A stretch of DNA of 64,000 nt from Acanthochlamys bracteata. Its lineage: Eukaryota; Streptophyta; Magnoliopsida; Pandanales; Velloziaceae. This document shows, one piece after another, positions 27,590 to 39,211 of this stretch. The notes below the pieces were generated by a model. It ran no database searches, was not told the origin of the DNA, and worked only from the letters and a program-made list of their open reading frames with translations. The stretch lies in contig CM034127.1 of NCBI GenBank assembly GCA_019914995.1, forward strand, positions 558,001 through 622,000. Direction: 5' to 3'. Position numbers and translations under genes: made by a program. How positions within the stretch are numbered: position 1 is the stretch's first letter; every line of letters begins with the position of its first letter.

Positions 27590-28813
27590 ATGGCTTCCAT
27601 AGGAACAACACCACTAGCGGGGCATAAGCTTCTCCCGCAGTTGCAGTCGAAGAAAATGACAACCATTAACGGCGAAATTCCTAGTCTCGCCGTTGCACAG
27701 CAATACATTCATATCGGTCTCGCATTCTCCGATGTTTCCAAATCTTTGAGTGATCCGCCGGCTACCGTTCTCGATCGCCTCGAAAGTTCTCTCTCTTTAG
27801 CTCTACTCAGTTTCCACACTGAAGAAGAAGAAGAAGGTGTTGGGCTTGTTCATGCAACTGCTCGCTGTCTCGATGTGGGCAGCGTGCTCTCACCATTTGC
27901 AGACCATAGATTGATAGCTCATGGCTTCTTTCCTATTAACAACAGGGGAGGAGTAATTGACGGCGGCCAAAACCTGCCTCTATTTGCCGCTCAGCTGACG
28001 GAGCTCGCCGATGGTTTGTTTCTTGGATGCTCGTTTAATCTCTCCATTGGAAATCGAGCTTCTTTCGCTCAGTTCTTGAACAACTGGGCCGAAATTTCTC
28101 GAGCGAAAGCTTCCGCAATACCCCGCTGTCCTCCGGCAATCAGTCGCTGGTACGATAATGAAAAAGAAATTGTGTTGCCTCACTTCAGGCACTCATCAGC
28201 TCGCCAGAATCTTAGCCAGCGAATGTTCCACTTCTCGCTGGATTCAATCGATCATCTAACGGAGAGAGCGAAGCACGAGTGCAACTATATCGAGCCGATC
28301 TCTCCATTCGAAGCCTTGTCCGCGTTGGTCTGGAGATGCATAGCCCGTGCACGGCGCACCACAGCGCTTCAGAAAATTACTTGCTGGAACGCTGACGATT
28401 GCGCTGGTAAAACAGCAGCTACAGCCGAGGAAATCCTTGGAACCAGCGGGCTCGGAAGAGCTGCAAGGCTGCTGCACGTCCGTTACAGAACACACAGATC
28501 GAACCGAAGCCGCATGTACACCAAACACGATATCATGATCAAGGGATCACCGGAGTTCGATTTCTACGGTTGCGATTTCGGGTTTGGAACTCCTGCAGGG
28601 TTGCGAAGCTGTGAGGCCAACTGGTTTGATGGGTCGGTGATGTTTTGGCCGGGACCGGAGAGAGACGGGAGTGTTGAGCTCGAGATGTGTTTGTCACCGG
28701 AAGCCATGAGTGTACTTGAGTCGGACCCGGAGTTCACGGAGTATCTCTCATTGCCGGTGCCTCTGCCGTTGCCGTTGCGCCTTTTCCGGCTGCCCGAACC
28801 CTCATTATTTTGA
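27590..28813 (+). CDS. BAHD acyltransferase-like protein, copy 1, with degenerate HXXXD motif
   Basis: A single uninterrupted exon of 407 residues. The fold is BAHD (HXXXD-type acyl-CoA transferase), closest by memory to the At3g50280-like group: LFAAQLTELADGLFLGCSFN, FEALSALVWRCIARARR, and a C-terminal FDGSVMFWPGPE...LEMCLSPEAM. The catalytic HXXXD site reads LSIGN at residues 151-155, so both the general-base His and the structural Asp are replaced. The DFGWG motif reads DFGFG at 329-333. The protein is about 40 residues shorter than usual; segments normally between the TC..A.NxR stretch and the HD..I..SP region are missing. Acyl transfer is therefore unlikely. It may be a catalytically dead protein or a gene early in decay, although its ORF is open. 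It lies in direct tandem with the copy at 30770. Confidence 0.85.
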   Translation: MASIGTTPLAGHKLLPQLQSKKMTTINGEIPSLAVAQQYIHIGLAFSDVSKSLSDPPATVLDRLESSLSLALLSFHTEEEEEGVGLVHATARCLDVGSVLSPFADHRLIAHGFFPINNRGGVIDGGQNLPLFAAQLTELADGLFLGCSFNLSIGNRASFAQFLNNWAEISRAKASAIPRCPPAISRWYDNEKEIVLPHFRHSSARQNLSQRMFHFSLDSIDHLTERAKHECNYIEPISPFEALSALVWRCIARARRTTALQKITCWNADDCAGKTAATAEEILGTSGLGRAARLLHVRYRTHRSNRSRMYTKHDIMIKGSPEFDFYGCDFGFGTPAGLRSCEANWFDGSVMFWPGPERDGSVELEMCLSPEAMSVLESDPEFTEYLSLPVPLPLPLRLFRLPEPSLF

Positions 28814-28879
28814 CTGATCATGGACTGTACATCATTCAAGATTGTTTATTTTCTTCTCTTCCTTGCTGGTTCTTATATT

Positions 28880-28945
28880 TATTTTTTGTTTTGGTTGTCT
28901 ATTTTGGATCTGTAAATCTGAATTGAAGAACGTACTCTTTATTTA
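28880..28945 (+). repeat. 3' flank repeat, unit 1
   Basis: Shares the core ATCTGTAAATCTGAATTGAA and similar T-rich flanks with 29300-29365. It lies just after the stop of BAHD copy 1, in its probable 3' UTR. Confidence 0.6.
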
Positions 28946-29299
28946 TTATTTTGTTATAAATTTTGTGGAATTATTTTTATTATTTTATGTGCACAGAAAG
29001 CATGTCGATGATATTTGACATTTCATATAAACTTGTTTTATTTCAAGTTTTATATTATATTTTTCAATAAATTTTAAAATATTTTATTTTTTTAAAAATT
29101 TAAAAAGTATAAAAAAATTTACAAATTATAATCTTATTATTAATTAATTTTATTTTGAGATATATTATATACATATTTATAGTTATATTTATATATTCTG
29201 CCGTCATCAATAGTTATTAATTTATTTATTTTTTCTTAATTACAAAATTTATTTTTCTTCTCTTTCTTGTTGACATGCTGTTTCCTTATCTCTCTTTTA

Positions 29300-29365
29300 T
29301 CTATTTTGTTTTATTTTGTGTATTTTGTATCTGTAAATCTGAATTGAAAAATCTAACCTTTAGTT
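29300..29365 (+). repeat. 3' flank repeat, unit 2
   Basis: Second unit of the direct repeat, about 420 bp after the first. No BAHD coding sequence precedes it, so it may be the remnant tail of a deleted third copy or a local duplication. Confidence 0.55.
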
Positions 29366-29861
29366 ATTTTTTTTCAAATTTGCTTATGAAAAAAATATTT
29401 TCCAAAAAAAAAAATTCTAGAAAGCACGATTTCAAAAACAAAGTTACATATCAAACAAAGAGCAAGCGATCGATTAGAATTACTTATGAAAAGATATTTT
29501 CAGTAATTTTTTTAAATAAATTATTTTTTAATTAAAAAAATTACATATATTAATTTTAGGATATCTATTTATATTTTTACTTGTTTTAAAAAGGTTAGTG
29601 CACTGTAAAAGATTTTTAAAAAATGAAAGACAAAAAAAAATAAAAGAGAAGGTATAAGTAGTACCAAACAACTCCTAATGTTATCTTACAGAAAATTTAA
29701 GTGTGCTTATGATAAATATCTATTCTAAAATAAAATAAATTTAAATGTTTTTATGAAGCAAGTTAACTTTTTAACGTCAAAATAAAATATATATAATTAC
29801 AAAATTTGCAAGTTATAATTTTTTATATATCTAAATTAAAAACAAAACTTTGTTAAATGTC

Positions 29862-29945
29862 GTCTAAGTGGTTAGCCGCGTCAATTCTAAAATGCGTAGG
29901 TGGTAAGATTGAGTCCTACATGAATCATTTTACGTATATCTTATA
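29862..29945 (+). repeat. Possible tRNA-derived SINE or tRNA-like fragment
   Basis: GTCGTCTAAGTGGTTAG resembles an RNA polymerase III A box and AGATTGAGTCCTAC a B box, about 40 bp apart as in tRNA-derived SINEs. There is no clean acceptor stem, so it is not a functional tRNA gene. The call rests on motif likeness only. Confidence 0.35.
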
Positions 29946-30143
29946 TATCAATCATTAATCTAGGTAGCTTCACGTTTATCACACCAACATAACATGCAGG
30001 GTTCTATTATATGTATCAAAATAAGGTCTCATTCCAAGAATCTTCTGGTTCAAGTTTTTTTTAAGTGTTAAGAATTCAAATTTTTTGAAGTTGATTAACA
30101 AATTTGGATCGAATAAAGTATTGTAATGTGCATCGAACAAGTG

Positions 30144-30168
30144 CTATATATATATATATATATATATA
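30144..30168. repeat. TA dinucleotide microsatellite
   Basis: About twelve uninterrupted TA units in the spacer upstream of BAHD copy 2. Confidence 0.9.
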
Positions 30169-30659
30169 TTTTATAAAATATAATACAGACGTGTTTTATA
30201 TTTAATATAATTATATTTTTTAATTTAATTTAATTTATTTTTATTTTACTTTTTAAAGAAGTTTTATTTTTATATTTTAATTTTATAATATTCAATTATG
30301 AATATTTGAGACTCACTCGGAGTAAAAAGTTCTAACATCCCATTGTTCAGTCTTTTTGGTGTATATTAAAATTTTCTCTGTGAATTCAGATATTAAACCA
30401 AGAGGAATACGTCATTACTTTTTTGCATAATCACAAGCTTCGTACTATCTTATATATTAAAAGACTACTAAATTATGGAAGAAATAAAATAAAACAAAAC
30501 ATTTGTGGTGCTGGTCTTATAATAATTATTCATTAGTAACTATATCACGCAAATCACATGGTTTCTATATATAAATGAAAAAAAAAGAAAAAGAATCAAG
30601 CAAACATGTTTGACTGTCTCCCCACGTTTCAAACTTTCATTACTAACAATCTCTTTCTC

Positions 30660-30670
30660 TATATATATAA
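30660..30670 (+). promoter_or_regulatory. TATA box of BAHD copy 2
   Basis: TATATATATAA lies about 110 bp upstream of ATG 30770, matching the arrangement of copy 1. Both genes also share GATCAATGGCTTCCAT around the start codon. Confidence 0.6.
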
Positions 30671-30769
30671 CTTCTCCGTTCCATCAATATTAAGCAAATC
30701 AATCGAATCTATAGCTACCAAGAACAATCCCAAAAGCAAAAGCTAGTAGTTTGCGCAAGAGAGTGATCA

Positions 30770-32017
30770 ATGGCTTCCATTGCGACAGCAGCAATAATGC
30801 CACTAGTGCTCAAACCTGCTCATCTTGATCACCAGCTTCAGCCGGCAACAACCATCAATGCTGAACCGTGCAATAATCTTGCCGACAAGATTAATTACTT
30901 GCGCGTAGGTTTCGCGTTCTCCGATATCCCTAAACCTTTGATGAACAATCCCGTCGCCGTTCTTGACAACCTCGAAAGCTCTCTCTCGTTAGCTCTATCT
31001 AGTTTCTTCACTCTCACCGGTGAAGAAGAAGAAGAACTAGAACCTGTTGAGATCGTTCAGGCAACTGCTCACCGTCTAGATGTCGGCAGCTTGCTTTCGC
31101 CGTTTGCAGACCAGAGAACAGTCGTTCGCGGACTCTTTCCGATGAACGGATCATCGTTAACTTATAACTACGAGGAGCTGCCCCTATTCGCAGCTCAGCT
31201 TACGCAGCTTGCTGACGGCTTGTTTCTCGGCTGCTCGTTTAATCACTCTGCCGGTGACCTAGTTTCTTTCGCTCGGTTTCTGAGTGCGTGGGCGGAGATT
31301 TCTCGGACGAAAGCGGCTAAAGGTTTTCCTTCGTCGATTCGTCGTTGGTTCAGCAGCGCAAGAGAAATCAAACTGCCGTGCTTCACCGCGGAAGATATTG
31401 TTAAGCAACCCCCTCGCCGGCATCTTAGCCAACGAATGTTCCACTTCTCTTCAGATTCCGTCGATCGCTTACAAGAGAGAGCGAAGAACGAGGGAAACAT
31501 TGAGATGATCTCTTCATTCGAAGCTCTGTCCGCGTTGGTCTGGAGATGCGTCGCCCGTGCCCGGCGCACCGCAGCGCATCAGGAAACAACTTGCTGGAAC
31601 GCTGGCAACTGCACTCGCACTCGAGTAACGGCCGAAGAACTCCTGAGCAACTGCGGCCTCGGAAGAGCCGCAAGGCTGCTGCACGACCAGAGTACAGGAG
31701 CATGGGAAACCGGAAGGAGTCCGAAGATGTATAACAAACATGATATTGCGATTGCAGGATCGCCGGAGTTGGAGTTCTACGGTTGTGATTTCGGATTTGG
31801 ACGGCCGGCAGGGCTGCGTAGCAGTGAATCGAACTGGTTCGACGGGTCGGTGATGTGTTGGCCAGGACCGGAGGAAGACGGAAGCATTGAGCTAGAGATG
31901 TGTTTGTCGCCGCAAGCAATGTATGCTCTTGAATCTGACCAAGAGTTTACCGACTTTCTATCGCTGGCGCTACCGTTGCCGGCGCCTGTGCAAAACGGTC
32001 GGCTTTCTCATTGTTAA
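30770..32017 (+). CDS. BAHD acyltransferase-like protein, copy 2, with intact HXXXD
   Basis: A single exon of 415 residues, the tandem paralogue of the gene at 27590. HXXXD is present as HSAGD at 159-163 (GCSFNHSAGD), and the DFGWG motif is again DFGFG at 340-344 (YGCDFGFGRPAGLRS). It shares the family signatures FEALSALVWRCVARARR and LEMCLSPQAMYALESD. It also shares the internal shortening: TCWNAGNCTRTR runs on directly to VTAEELL, without the usual Pro-rich NYFGN-type segment, and the stretch after GLGRAARLLH is short. BAHD enzymes move an acyl group from acyl-CoA to an alcohol or amine in the cytosol; neither donor nor acceptor can be inferred. With its His and Asp kept it could be active, but the shared deletions make that uncertain. 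Confidence 0.88.
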   Translation: MASIATAAIMPLVLKPAHLDHQLQPATTINAEPCNNLADKINYLRVGFAFSDIPKPLMNNPVAVLDNLESSLSLALSSFFTLTGEEEEELEPVEIVQATAHRLDVGSLLSPFADQRTVVRGLFPMNGSSLTYNYEELPLFAAQLTQLADGLFLGCSFNHSAGDLVSFARFLSAWAEISRTKAAKGFPSSIRRWFSSAREIKLPCFTAEDIVKQPPRRHLSQRMFHFSSDSVDRLQERAKNEGNIEMISSFEALSALVWRCVARARRTAAHQETTCWNAGNCTRTRVTAEELLSNCGLGRAARLLHDQSTGAWETGRSPKMYNKHDIAIAGSPELEFYGCDFGFGRPAGLRSSESNWFDGSVMCWPGPEEDGSIELEMCLSPQAMYALESDQEFTDFLSLALPLPAPVQNGRLSHC

Positions 32018-32435
32018 GTGATTTCTATTAATTGGATACCAACAAGTTGTACTCAGTTTCTATTTACATAAGCAAATGCTTTTGATCATAGCAATCACCA
32101 CCAAGTTGTCGTGCTCTTTCAGTTTATATTTAAACAAATCGATTACACTTGGGTTTCAGATAATGAAAGACACAAGAGACCGGAGCTGTGCAAACTATAG
32201 AAGATTGATTGATAAATCTCTATGAAATTACAGAATACGTGCATCTCAACCATCCTGCGTTATATACAAAAAACATTTAAGAGCAACACCTATACTTTGA
32301 AAAGAACCTGTACAAAAAGCTAGCGAGCATTTCCCTATCACCCGACGACTTTTGTCAACACCTGCTTTCCAATAGTTGAAGTATATGCCATTAAATCGTC
32401 TGCGCATTCACACTGACGTTCTTTATGAGTATGTT
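32018..32435. other. Intergenic, convergent 3' flanks
   Basis: Lies between the stop of BAHD copy 2 and the stop of the minus-strand RSH gene. It should contain both 3' UTRs. Nothing else was seen. Confidence 0.5.
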
Positions 32436-35400
32436 TTACATCCTGACTTCTAGTATGTCACCATCCTTGAGCTCCGTTTGTGGTAAAGCATGCTGTCCAT
32501 TGACTAATACAACTTTTCCCTCGAATCCTATCCTTTGAGCAGCATCAGCTGCTGTACTTCCTGATCTCATCCTCAGTATCTCACCATGAGGCCATCGTAT
32601 AATAGCAACCTCACCAAGATCTACAGAGCTGGATCTATGAAACAGACTTGACCCGCGCACTCTAGTCCCCAAAGGTGCACCGTGTCTCACCTGCTCCTCC
32701 CACTTAAGCATTGTCCGTAGTAGTTGCACCTAATCACACATAAGAACCGGGCCAAACTATAATTTCACGACATAGTAAGGCATCACAGTAATCTAATACT
32801 GCTATGATTAACTCGAATAATAGATTGATGCTACTTGTGTTCTAATTTCCAAAGAAATAGCGCAAAAGGTAAGCCTACCTAGAAAAAATGCATGTATTAT
32901 GTGGCAAAATGAGGTACAACATATTTTACCTTGTTATGAGTACGGTCTTCAACGGTAATTGACCTGATGAAGCTTGTTTTATCGGAATAGTTTAAATCAC
33001 TATCAGAAGAATGAATTTCCTTCCCCTCTAGGACAGAAGACAGGACCATCCAATATCCAGTTTCCTCCTGCTCTGTCAATTCTATCACCTGAATGAAGGT
33101 AGGCAGCAATCGCCCAAATTGATCTTCCTGAAAATGGAAACTTAGAAGACCAACAATGAGAACAAATGTACTGCTAGGATACATGCCAACTCCCTCATTA
33201 AATTGAAAGAGAAGATCATAAAGCAGGAAATGTGAACTCATCGTTTACTTCCAATCCTGCTCTACATTCCCAATCAACACTTGTTATCTAAATAAACTTT
33301 TTCATGTAAACTTTGATATCAAACAAAACAGCTACTAGAACGCCATCCTGCAACAGCACAGATAATCTAGAGAAAAACAAGATCAACCAACATTTCCACA
33401 GAAAAATTAAGTATAATTAAAGTAATCATTCAAGATATCCTCTGCAAAGTCAAATGCACATAAATACGGTTCTCCAGTAAGATCACGGCTTAGAAAATTC
33501 CTTTTATATGACAGAGGAGACCAACTTGCTTAATGATCTATCAACAACCAAGGCATGCAACATTAAGTGTCCTCACCTTATGGAACCTTCCATCTCGGCA
33601 TAACGTGTACTTTTCAAGACATGTGCACCAATCACCATGTCCAGGAGCAAACCACCATTGCTCTGAAACCTGCAAGACCCAAATTAAGCATGAACAACCA
33701 CACAATGGCAGTTTGCTATAACTATCTACATGGAGACATAGCAAGAACATGAAGCAGCAATTGTCATAATTTTAACATTTCATCCACAGCTGATGATAAA
33801 TTTTACGTATCAGATACAGCTTGAATTTAGACGTTTTCGATTAAAAATTGAGACTACCAATTCAAGAGAAACCGTAACAGGAAAAAGGAAGGCAAATTTT
33901 ATTTTAGAATTGAAGTGATAAGCCCATGCATTGTATATACTTACACTTTGAAGTTTATGTATAGCGTAATTTAAGAACATTATTGACCTTTTTATACAGC
34001 CTAGCATAAGCTCCCCAATGATCTTTCTTGCTGGAGGATCTTCTATCAGCTACTTCTTCAGTTGCTTCAAAATCAAAGCTAACAGCAACGAGTAGCTCCT
34101 TCCCGCCCTTATCTACCCTGCAAACAACTTTTTAGGCTAGCAAATGGTAGTTAAGATCATGCACATGAGTGTTGCCGAGATGAATCAAACCTGACAATGA
34201 CTGCAGTCAGTAATTGACTACGATCAATTCGGAGGACAGGATGCCCAACTTTTATGAAAGCATATCTGTAGTTTCTGTCATCTTCTAGCCAGCCTTCGTC
34301 CTCTGCAGGTGTAGACTGATAGGAATCTTCAACAATCTTGGAAACGTAAACACTCTTTTGAGGTTCCACTTTACTCTCCTTATATAGCCAGTGCGCGGCA
34401 AGACCGTTCTCCGCATGCATATGCATTCTCTAGTATTGAAGTGATAAGTTTGACAGACTAAGTTACTATAGGGTCATTCATAATCAAAATTTGTAGTACC
34501 TGTGTTCTTATCTGAACCTCCAAAGGTGAACTATCTGGACCTTGAACGGCAGTATGGAGTGACTGCATAGTGCAAAACATGTCATTTACAAAATTGCAAA
34601 GACAAAACACATAAAAAAACTCCTGACAGGTTAGACATGACAAGGAAAAAAGGGGACAGACCTGATAACCGCTAGGCTTAGGATTGATGATATAATCATC
34701 AAATTCTCCATCAATTGGGGTCCAGAGCCTGTGTGTACAAGGAAAACATATGAAGTCAAAAGAAGTCAAAATAATATGTCAGCAGCCTACAAAAGCATAT
34801 GGTAGATGTGGAGCTCTCAGGGTACCTTGACAAACCAAGTATTTTCAGTGTTATGTAGGAACATAATTTTTTGAATTGAACTCCAACAACCATTTTCTTA
34901 AGTTAAGATGCAAGATGAGTTAAGTTTACAAACTCAGCAGAATCAGGAAATATAGAAAGGTTGGTCCAAAATCAAGAATGTATATTAGCGTCTACACAAA
35001 CGGAGAGAACAACTTAAATCAGAATCAAATATCGTAGTCTATCTCAGATCCTTGCTGGTGTATTCCAGCATAACACAGTTATGAACTCATTATAGTGCTT
35101 AAAATTTATACTATAGATGGAGACAAAAGCATCCACTACCTATGAACAATATCGAGTAGATTGTAGCAATTTTTGACTGCAAGTCCATGTAAACTTCCAT
35201 TTTTATCTCCAACCACAACTCTCAAAGCACGAGCATCATAAATCTGCTGGATGCCTACATCCTTTCTTCTCATCTGTAACAGAAAAAAACTCACGTTGAC
35301 AATTGAGAAGGTTACAGTTGTTTCCAGCTACCACATGACGAAGGTAGCTAATAGAATCAGACACCGAACAAATATGAATTCAGAACAATTCTAACAGTTT

Positions 35401-38400
35401 CTCCAGTTTTTATCAACAAGTAATTTCAACTTCAAAGGATCTCCAACAGTAGCATTAGCCTAAGCCATCAAACAGCATCAGAACAAGTTGCTGCTTAGAG
35501 GAAAGACAAGAAAGAGTAGTTTTCTCACTTGGCACCTTTTTAAGTTTAGTAACTAACTTGCTAACACTAGAAGATTGGCTCAGAAATAAACAAGTACTGA
35601 TAGGAACTTAATCATGATTTTCCACTGCCTCAAGACTTTTAGTTACCTCGTCCAGTATTGACTTCTTTGTTTGAGACACCTCTATCAAAATTAAAGGGCA
35701 TTTTTATGAAAATTAAAAGATATTCTGGTTTTCATGAATAGGCTATTCCACAAAATGTGGAAGACAATTCAAGGTTAGCTGAATAAACTTAACAAAAACC
35801 ATGCAAATCAGTTCAAAGTTCAAATTAAATATTGTAAATCAAGCATAAGAAGTACCTCTAGAATTATTTAAACAACTAAGCTTTATCAATATGGTGAATA
35901 AAGATTAGATGCAAACCTTGCAATATATACTATAAAGGCTCTTCAATCGACTAGATAGAGTTACTTCCATCCCAGGAATATACCTAAAGTTAAGACCACC
36001 AAATTAGCTATCTTCATGGATGATAAAGCTTTCATTGTCAATATAAATACAAAAATAACTTCCCAATACTATAAGAAGTTAGAACATAATCTTACGATGT
36101 TGATATAAGCAATTCCTTTTCAAGTGCCTCCTCACATATTGTCATAGAAGCCAATGCAATACTGGCATCATCAACAACCTTAGGTTTCATTTCTTCCATC
36201 CGTGAGCTCTTATTGAGATTGCTTACAAAAGCAGCACGCTTTCTGCGATCCAACAAAAGATCAAATGGGAGTACCGCCTGCAAAAGAAACTGCACAATGG
36301 CATATCGGTGTTAAATTGTAAAAATGTATGCATATGTATTTCATACTCAAAATAATTAATAATATGCATAAGTGCATAGTCCTTACCCTTAAATTTTCAC
36401 TATCTTTAGCAGTTGAAGCAAACCAATGTTGCTCAGAATCTCTACTTGTAGCTTTTGGCAATTCAGCAACAAATTTAGATTTACTAGTTGGCCTTCTCAG
36501 ATTTCTGCCTTTGTTCTGGGGACTCCACATGGAGGCAAGTTCAGCCTTGAGATATTGAAATGTATATGGCTGCACGACTAAGCAAGTGGTTAATGCATTC
36601 ATTTATATTCTTCCAAGAGATCACAATAGAACACCAAGCAGCACTCACCAATATTTTGTTCTAGGGAAAAGGAAAAGGTTCAATAACAACTAAGCATCGA
36701 AAAACATAGGACACTGTTTTAATTCTAGCATGCAATCATGCCATATTCAAGGCTATACTCTGAGTGGGGTCGCCTAGAAGACATATACAAGTCTATAAGT
36801 ATTCTGATAACTCAAAATCAACTTCTGACTTGAATAACCACCTTATTCTGAACATTGCCATGGCATCTACTCCCCTGAAAGCATGCAACTCACGAGGGAA
36901 GAAACAACAAACACTTTTTATTGGACGTGTGACAGTTATTGGCCAGAATGAACTTTATCCTGACTTGTTGTGTATGAGAGAGGCTAACTGTAAATCAAAA
37001 TACACATACTTGCTCAAGTAGGTCTATAGCATCTAACCATCAAGATGTTTTATTTCAAACTCCAAGCACTTGCACATATGGGCATAAAAAGCATGAGGTA
37101 GTCAAGGTTATAGTTAGCGTTAACCTAGATTACTGCCTGCCCACTAGGATTACCCTAGATTACTGCCCGCTAGGACCTTTAAAGTTTTCTCCTAAAAAAA
37201 TAGTTTTAGCATCTAACTATAAGAAAGTTCCAAAAGATCAGCGCACCAATTACAGAATCACGGTACCTAGCAGCAGAAATTTGTAAGATCATGTTCAGAT
37301 AGCAAAAGAAGATAAACATATCGTACCTGAAGAACCGCAAAACATAGATCTTCCAATTCCGCTTTTAGAGCCCATACCCCTAATCTGGAAGCAAGAGAGC
37401 ACCATACCGCCAAAGTCTCTTCTGCAACTGCTTGAGCTTTTGGCAGTGATAAAACATAACTGCAAGGTTATGGAACCATAAAAGGCATGCAAATCAATCA
37501 AGAACACAGTCCCCGTGCATCGGGTGGCATCATTAAAACAAATAAGTATTGAGGTCAATCATGCACATGATGTTAGCCAGAAATAGAACAGAGGAGAGTA
37601 AGGCCATTCAATTCTGCTTGCATTTCTCTATCAAACATTAAAAAAAGTCGAAGTAGTGTGCCCGATAAGATGTCAAGCAAAATAAAATTTCTAATAACAA
37701 GTAAGGTAGAAAGTAGCAGGAGTCCTGCAATAACGCATACATTGTTCTCATGTTGTGCAGCCTATCAGCAAGCTTTACGAGAACTACACGTGGATCGTCA
37801 ACCATGCCCAAAAGCATAACTCGCAGATTGTTTGCCTGAGAACAATTACTAAAATTCATAAGTGATAAAAACCTTAATGTCTAACAAAATGATTATGAAA
37901 ATTAAGAAATCTGATGCTCCAATAGGCACACAATATTCTCACCTCCTGTGGACTAATCGTACTCCTGTTTATAGTTCTTCGTCGGTTTCTTCTCAGTAGC
38001 TGCCATACCGATGGCAAGCAAAGAATCAGAACTGACGTTACAAAAGATATAGAGAAAATGGCCAAAAAAGTAGTGAGTTGTATGCTTGAACATGGACATT
38101 CTATGCTTTTCTAATTGTAGTTACTTCTCAAGTTAACGTGGGCTCCTGGATAATTACCTGATTTCTAAAGCTCAGTTTAGAAACACCAGCAACCAAATGT
38201 GCCACATCATCACCAAATACTTCTTGTATGCTGTTAAGATTCTCCACTGTGTCATCAATTACGTCATGTAGGATTCCAGCTACAACAGTATTTACAGCCT
38301 GAAAGAAAAACCATTAAGCAAAGTAACACACATGATAGAAAAAATAAAGGTTTAAACTCAAGCCTTTCAAGCATAAAAACTAATTTCTAAGTATTGTGTC

Positions 38401-39211
38401 TCTAATTGGACATTAACTCTTACTCGTTCTCCCATTGGTGGTACGAGGGCAGCTAAAATCTTCCCAGTATGAATACAATGAGTAACATAAGGCTCTCCTG
38501 TTTTTCTGAATTGATCAAAATGAGCTTTGCTTGCAAAATCTATAGCCTTTTGAACCTACACCAAGCCACCACATTGCCGATAACTTTAACACTGCCAGCA
38601 AAATTTGTATATACAAAAGGGTGTCTACGAACCTTTGCTTCTTTGAAGATCGGATATCCCGTTACATCTACGCCTTCAAATATAAGCGAGTCTGTATTCC
38701 AGCAAGCCCGTTAGCACCACTTTTAATATGGAAAAATGAACCATAACCACAAACACGCAATCGATGCAATTAAATCGAAACTCAAAAAAATATATATATA
38801 GAAACAAAAAACGCAAAAAAAAGAACTAGTAGCATGTTGTATACCTGGCTCTTGCTCGACCTGAGGCCATAGAAAATCGACCTTAGTTGAAAGACATGCG
38901 CCAGAAGCGATGGCCACAGCAGTCACAGCAACTTGAGCGATAGCAGATCCCACGGCAGCATGAGGCCCACTAGAACCATTAACCGCTGCAGAAGCGATCG
39001 CGTTGGCGAGAACGCAGCGGCACCTGACGACGGAGTGCGACGGTGCACGTGGCAGAGCAGGAGAAGGGAAGAGAAGCAGCCGCCTAGCAGCGCGGCCGCA
39101 ACCCAGCACAGCAGCGGAGCTCATCTGGGATAAATCTGTGATGCCGGACATCGCCGGTATTGAATTCGATCGATCGATACGCGATCGATTGAATGAATCT
39201 TCAGTACCCAA
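32436..39211 (-). CDS. RelA/SpoT homologue (RSH), predicted plastid (p)ppGpp hydrolase/synthetase
   Basis: Eighteen exons join in phase, giving 881 residues: 39211-38845, 38691-38633, 38555-38424, 38298-38158, 37999-37943, 37835-37741, 37459-37327, 36569-36387, 36289-36096, 35983-35917, 35273-35140, 34728-34662, 34562-34500, 34429-34191, 34117-33988, 33669-33577, 33127-32930 and 32729-32436. ATGs at 39151 and 39124 are alternative starts; the region after them (MSSAAVLGCGRAARRLLLF) looks like a plastid transit peptide. The hydrolase domain keeps GEPYVTHCIHTGKIL, HDVIDD (HD at about 197-198) and KLADRLHNMRT. The synthetase domain keeps YDARALRVVV, EFDDYIINPKPSGYQSLH, EVQIRTQ and GLAAHWLYKE. 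The C-terminus (WPHGEILRMRSGSTAADAA, then LKDGDILEV) resembles a TGS domain; no ACT domain is seen. Both activities look possible. I do not assign an RSH number. Confidence 0.9.
37124..37180. repeat. Short tandem repeat in an RSH intron
   Basis: Two imperfect units of about 30 bp share CCTAGATTACTGCC followed by GC-rich CCACTAGGATT-like sequence, inside the long intron between exons 7 and 8. Confidence 0.6.

Larger units (their letters stand above)
28814..30650. other. Spacer between the two BAHD genes
   Basis: AT-rich. It contains a partly duplicated 3' flank (28880-28945 resembling 29300-29365), a possible tRNA-like or SINE fragment near 29860-29945 and a TA dinucleotide run at 30144-30168. 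No further gene is supported. Confidence 0.5.

Noticed and set aside
28256-28839. Antisense ORFs across BAHD copy 1, with similar ones across copy 2 (31243-31919)
   Set aside because: Both follow from the GC-richer coding strand; the antisense frames have no family likeness.
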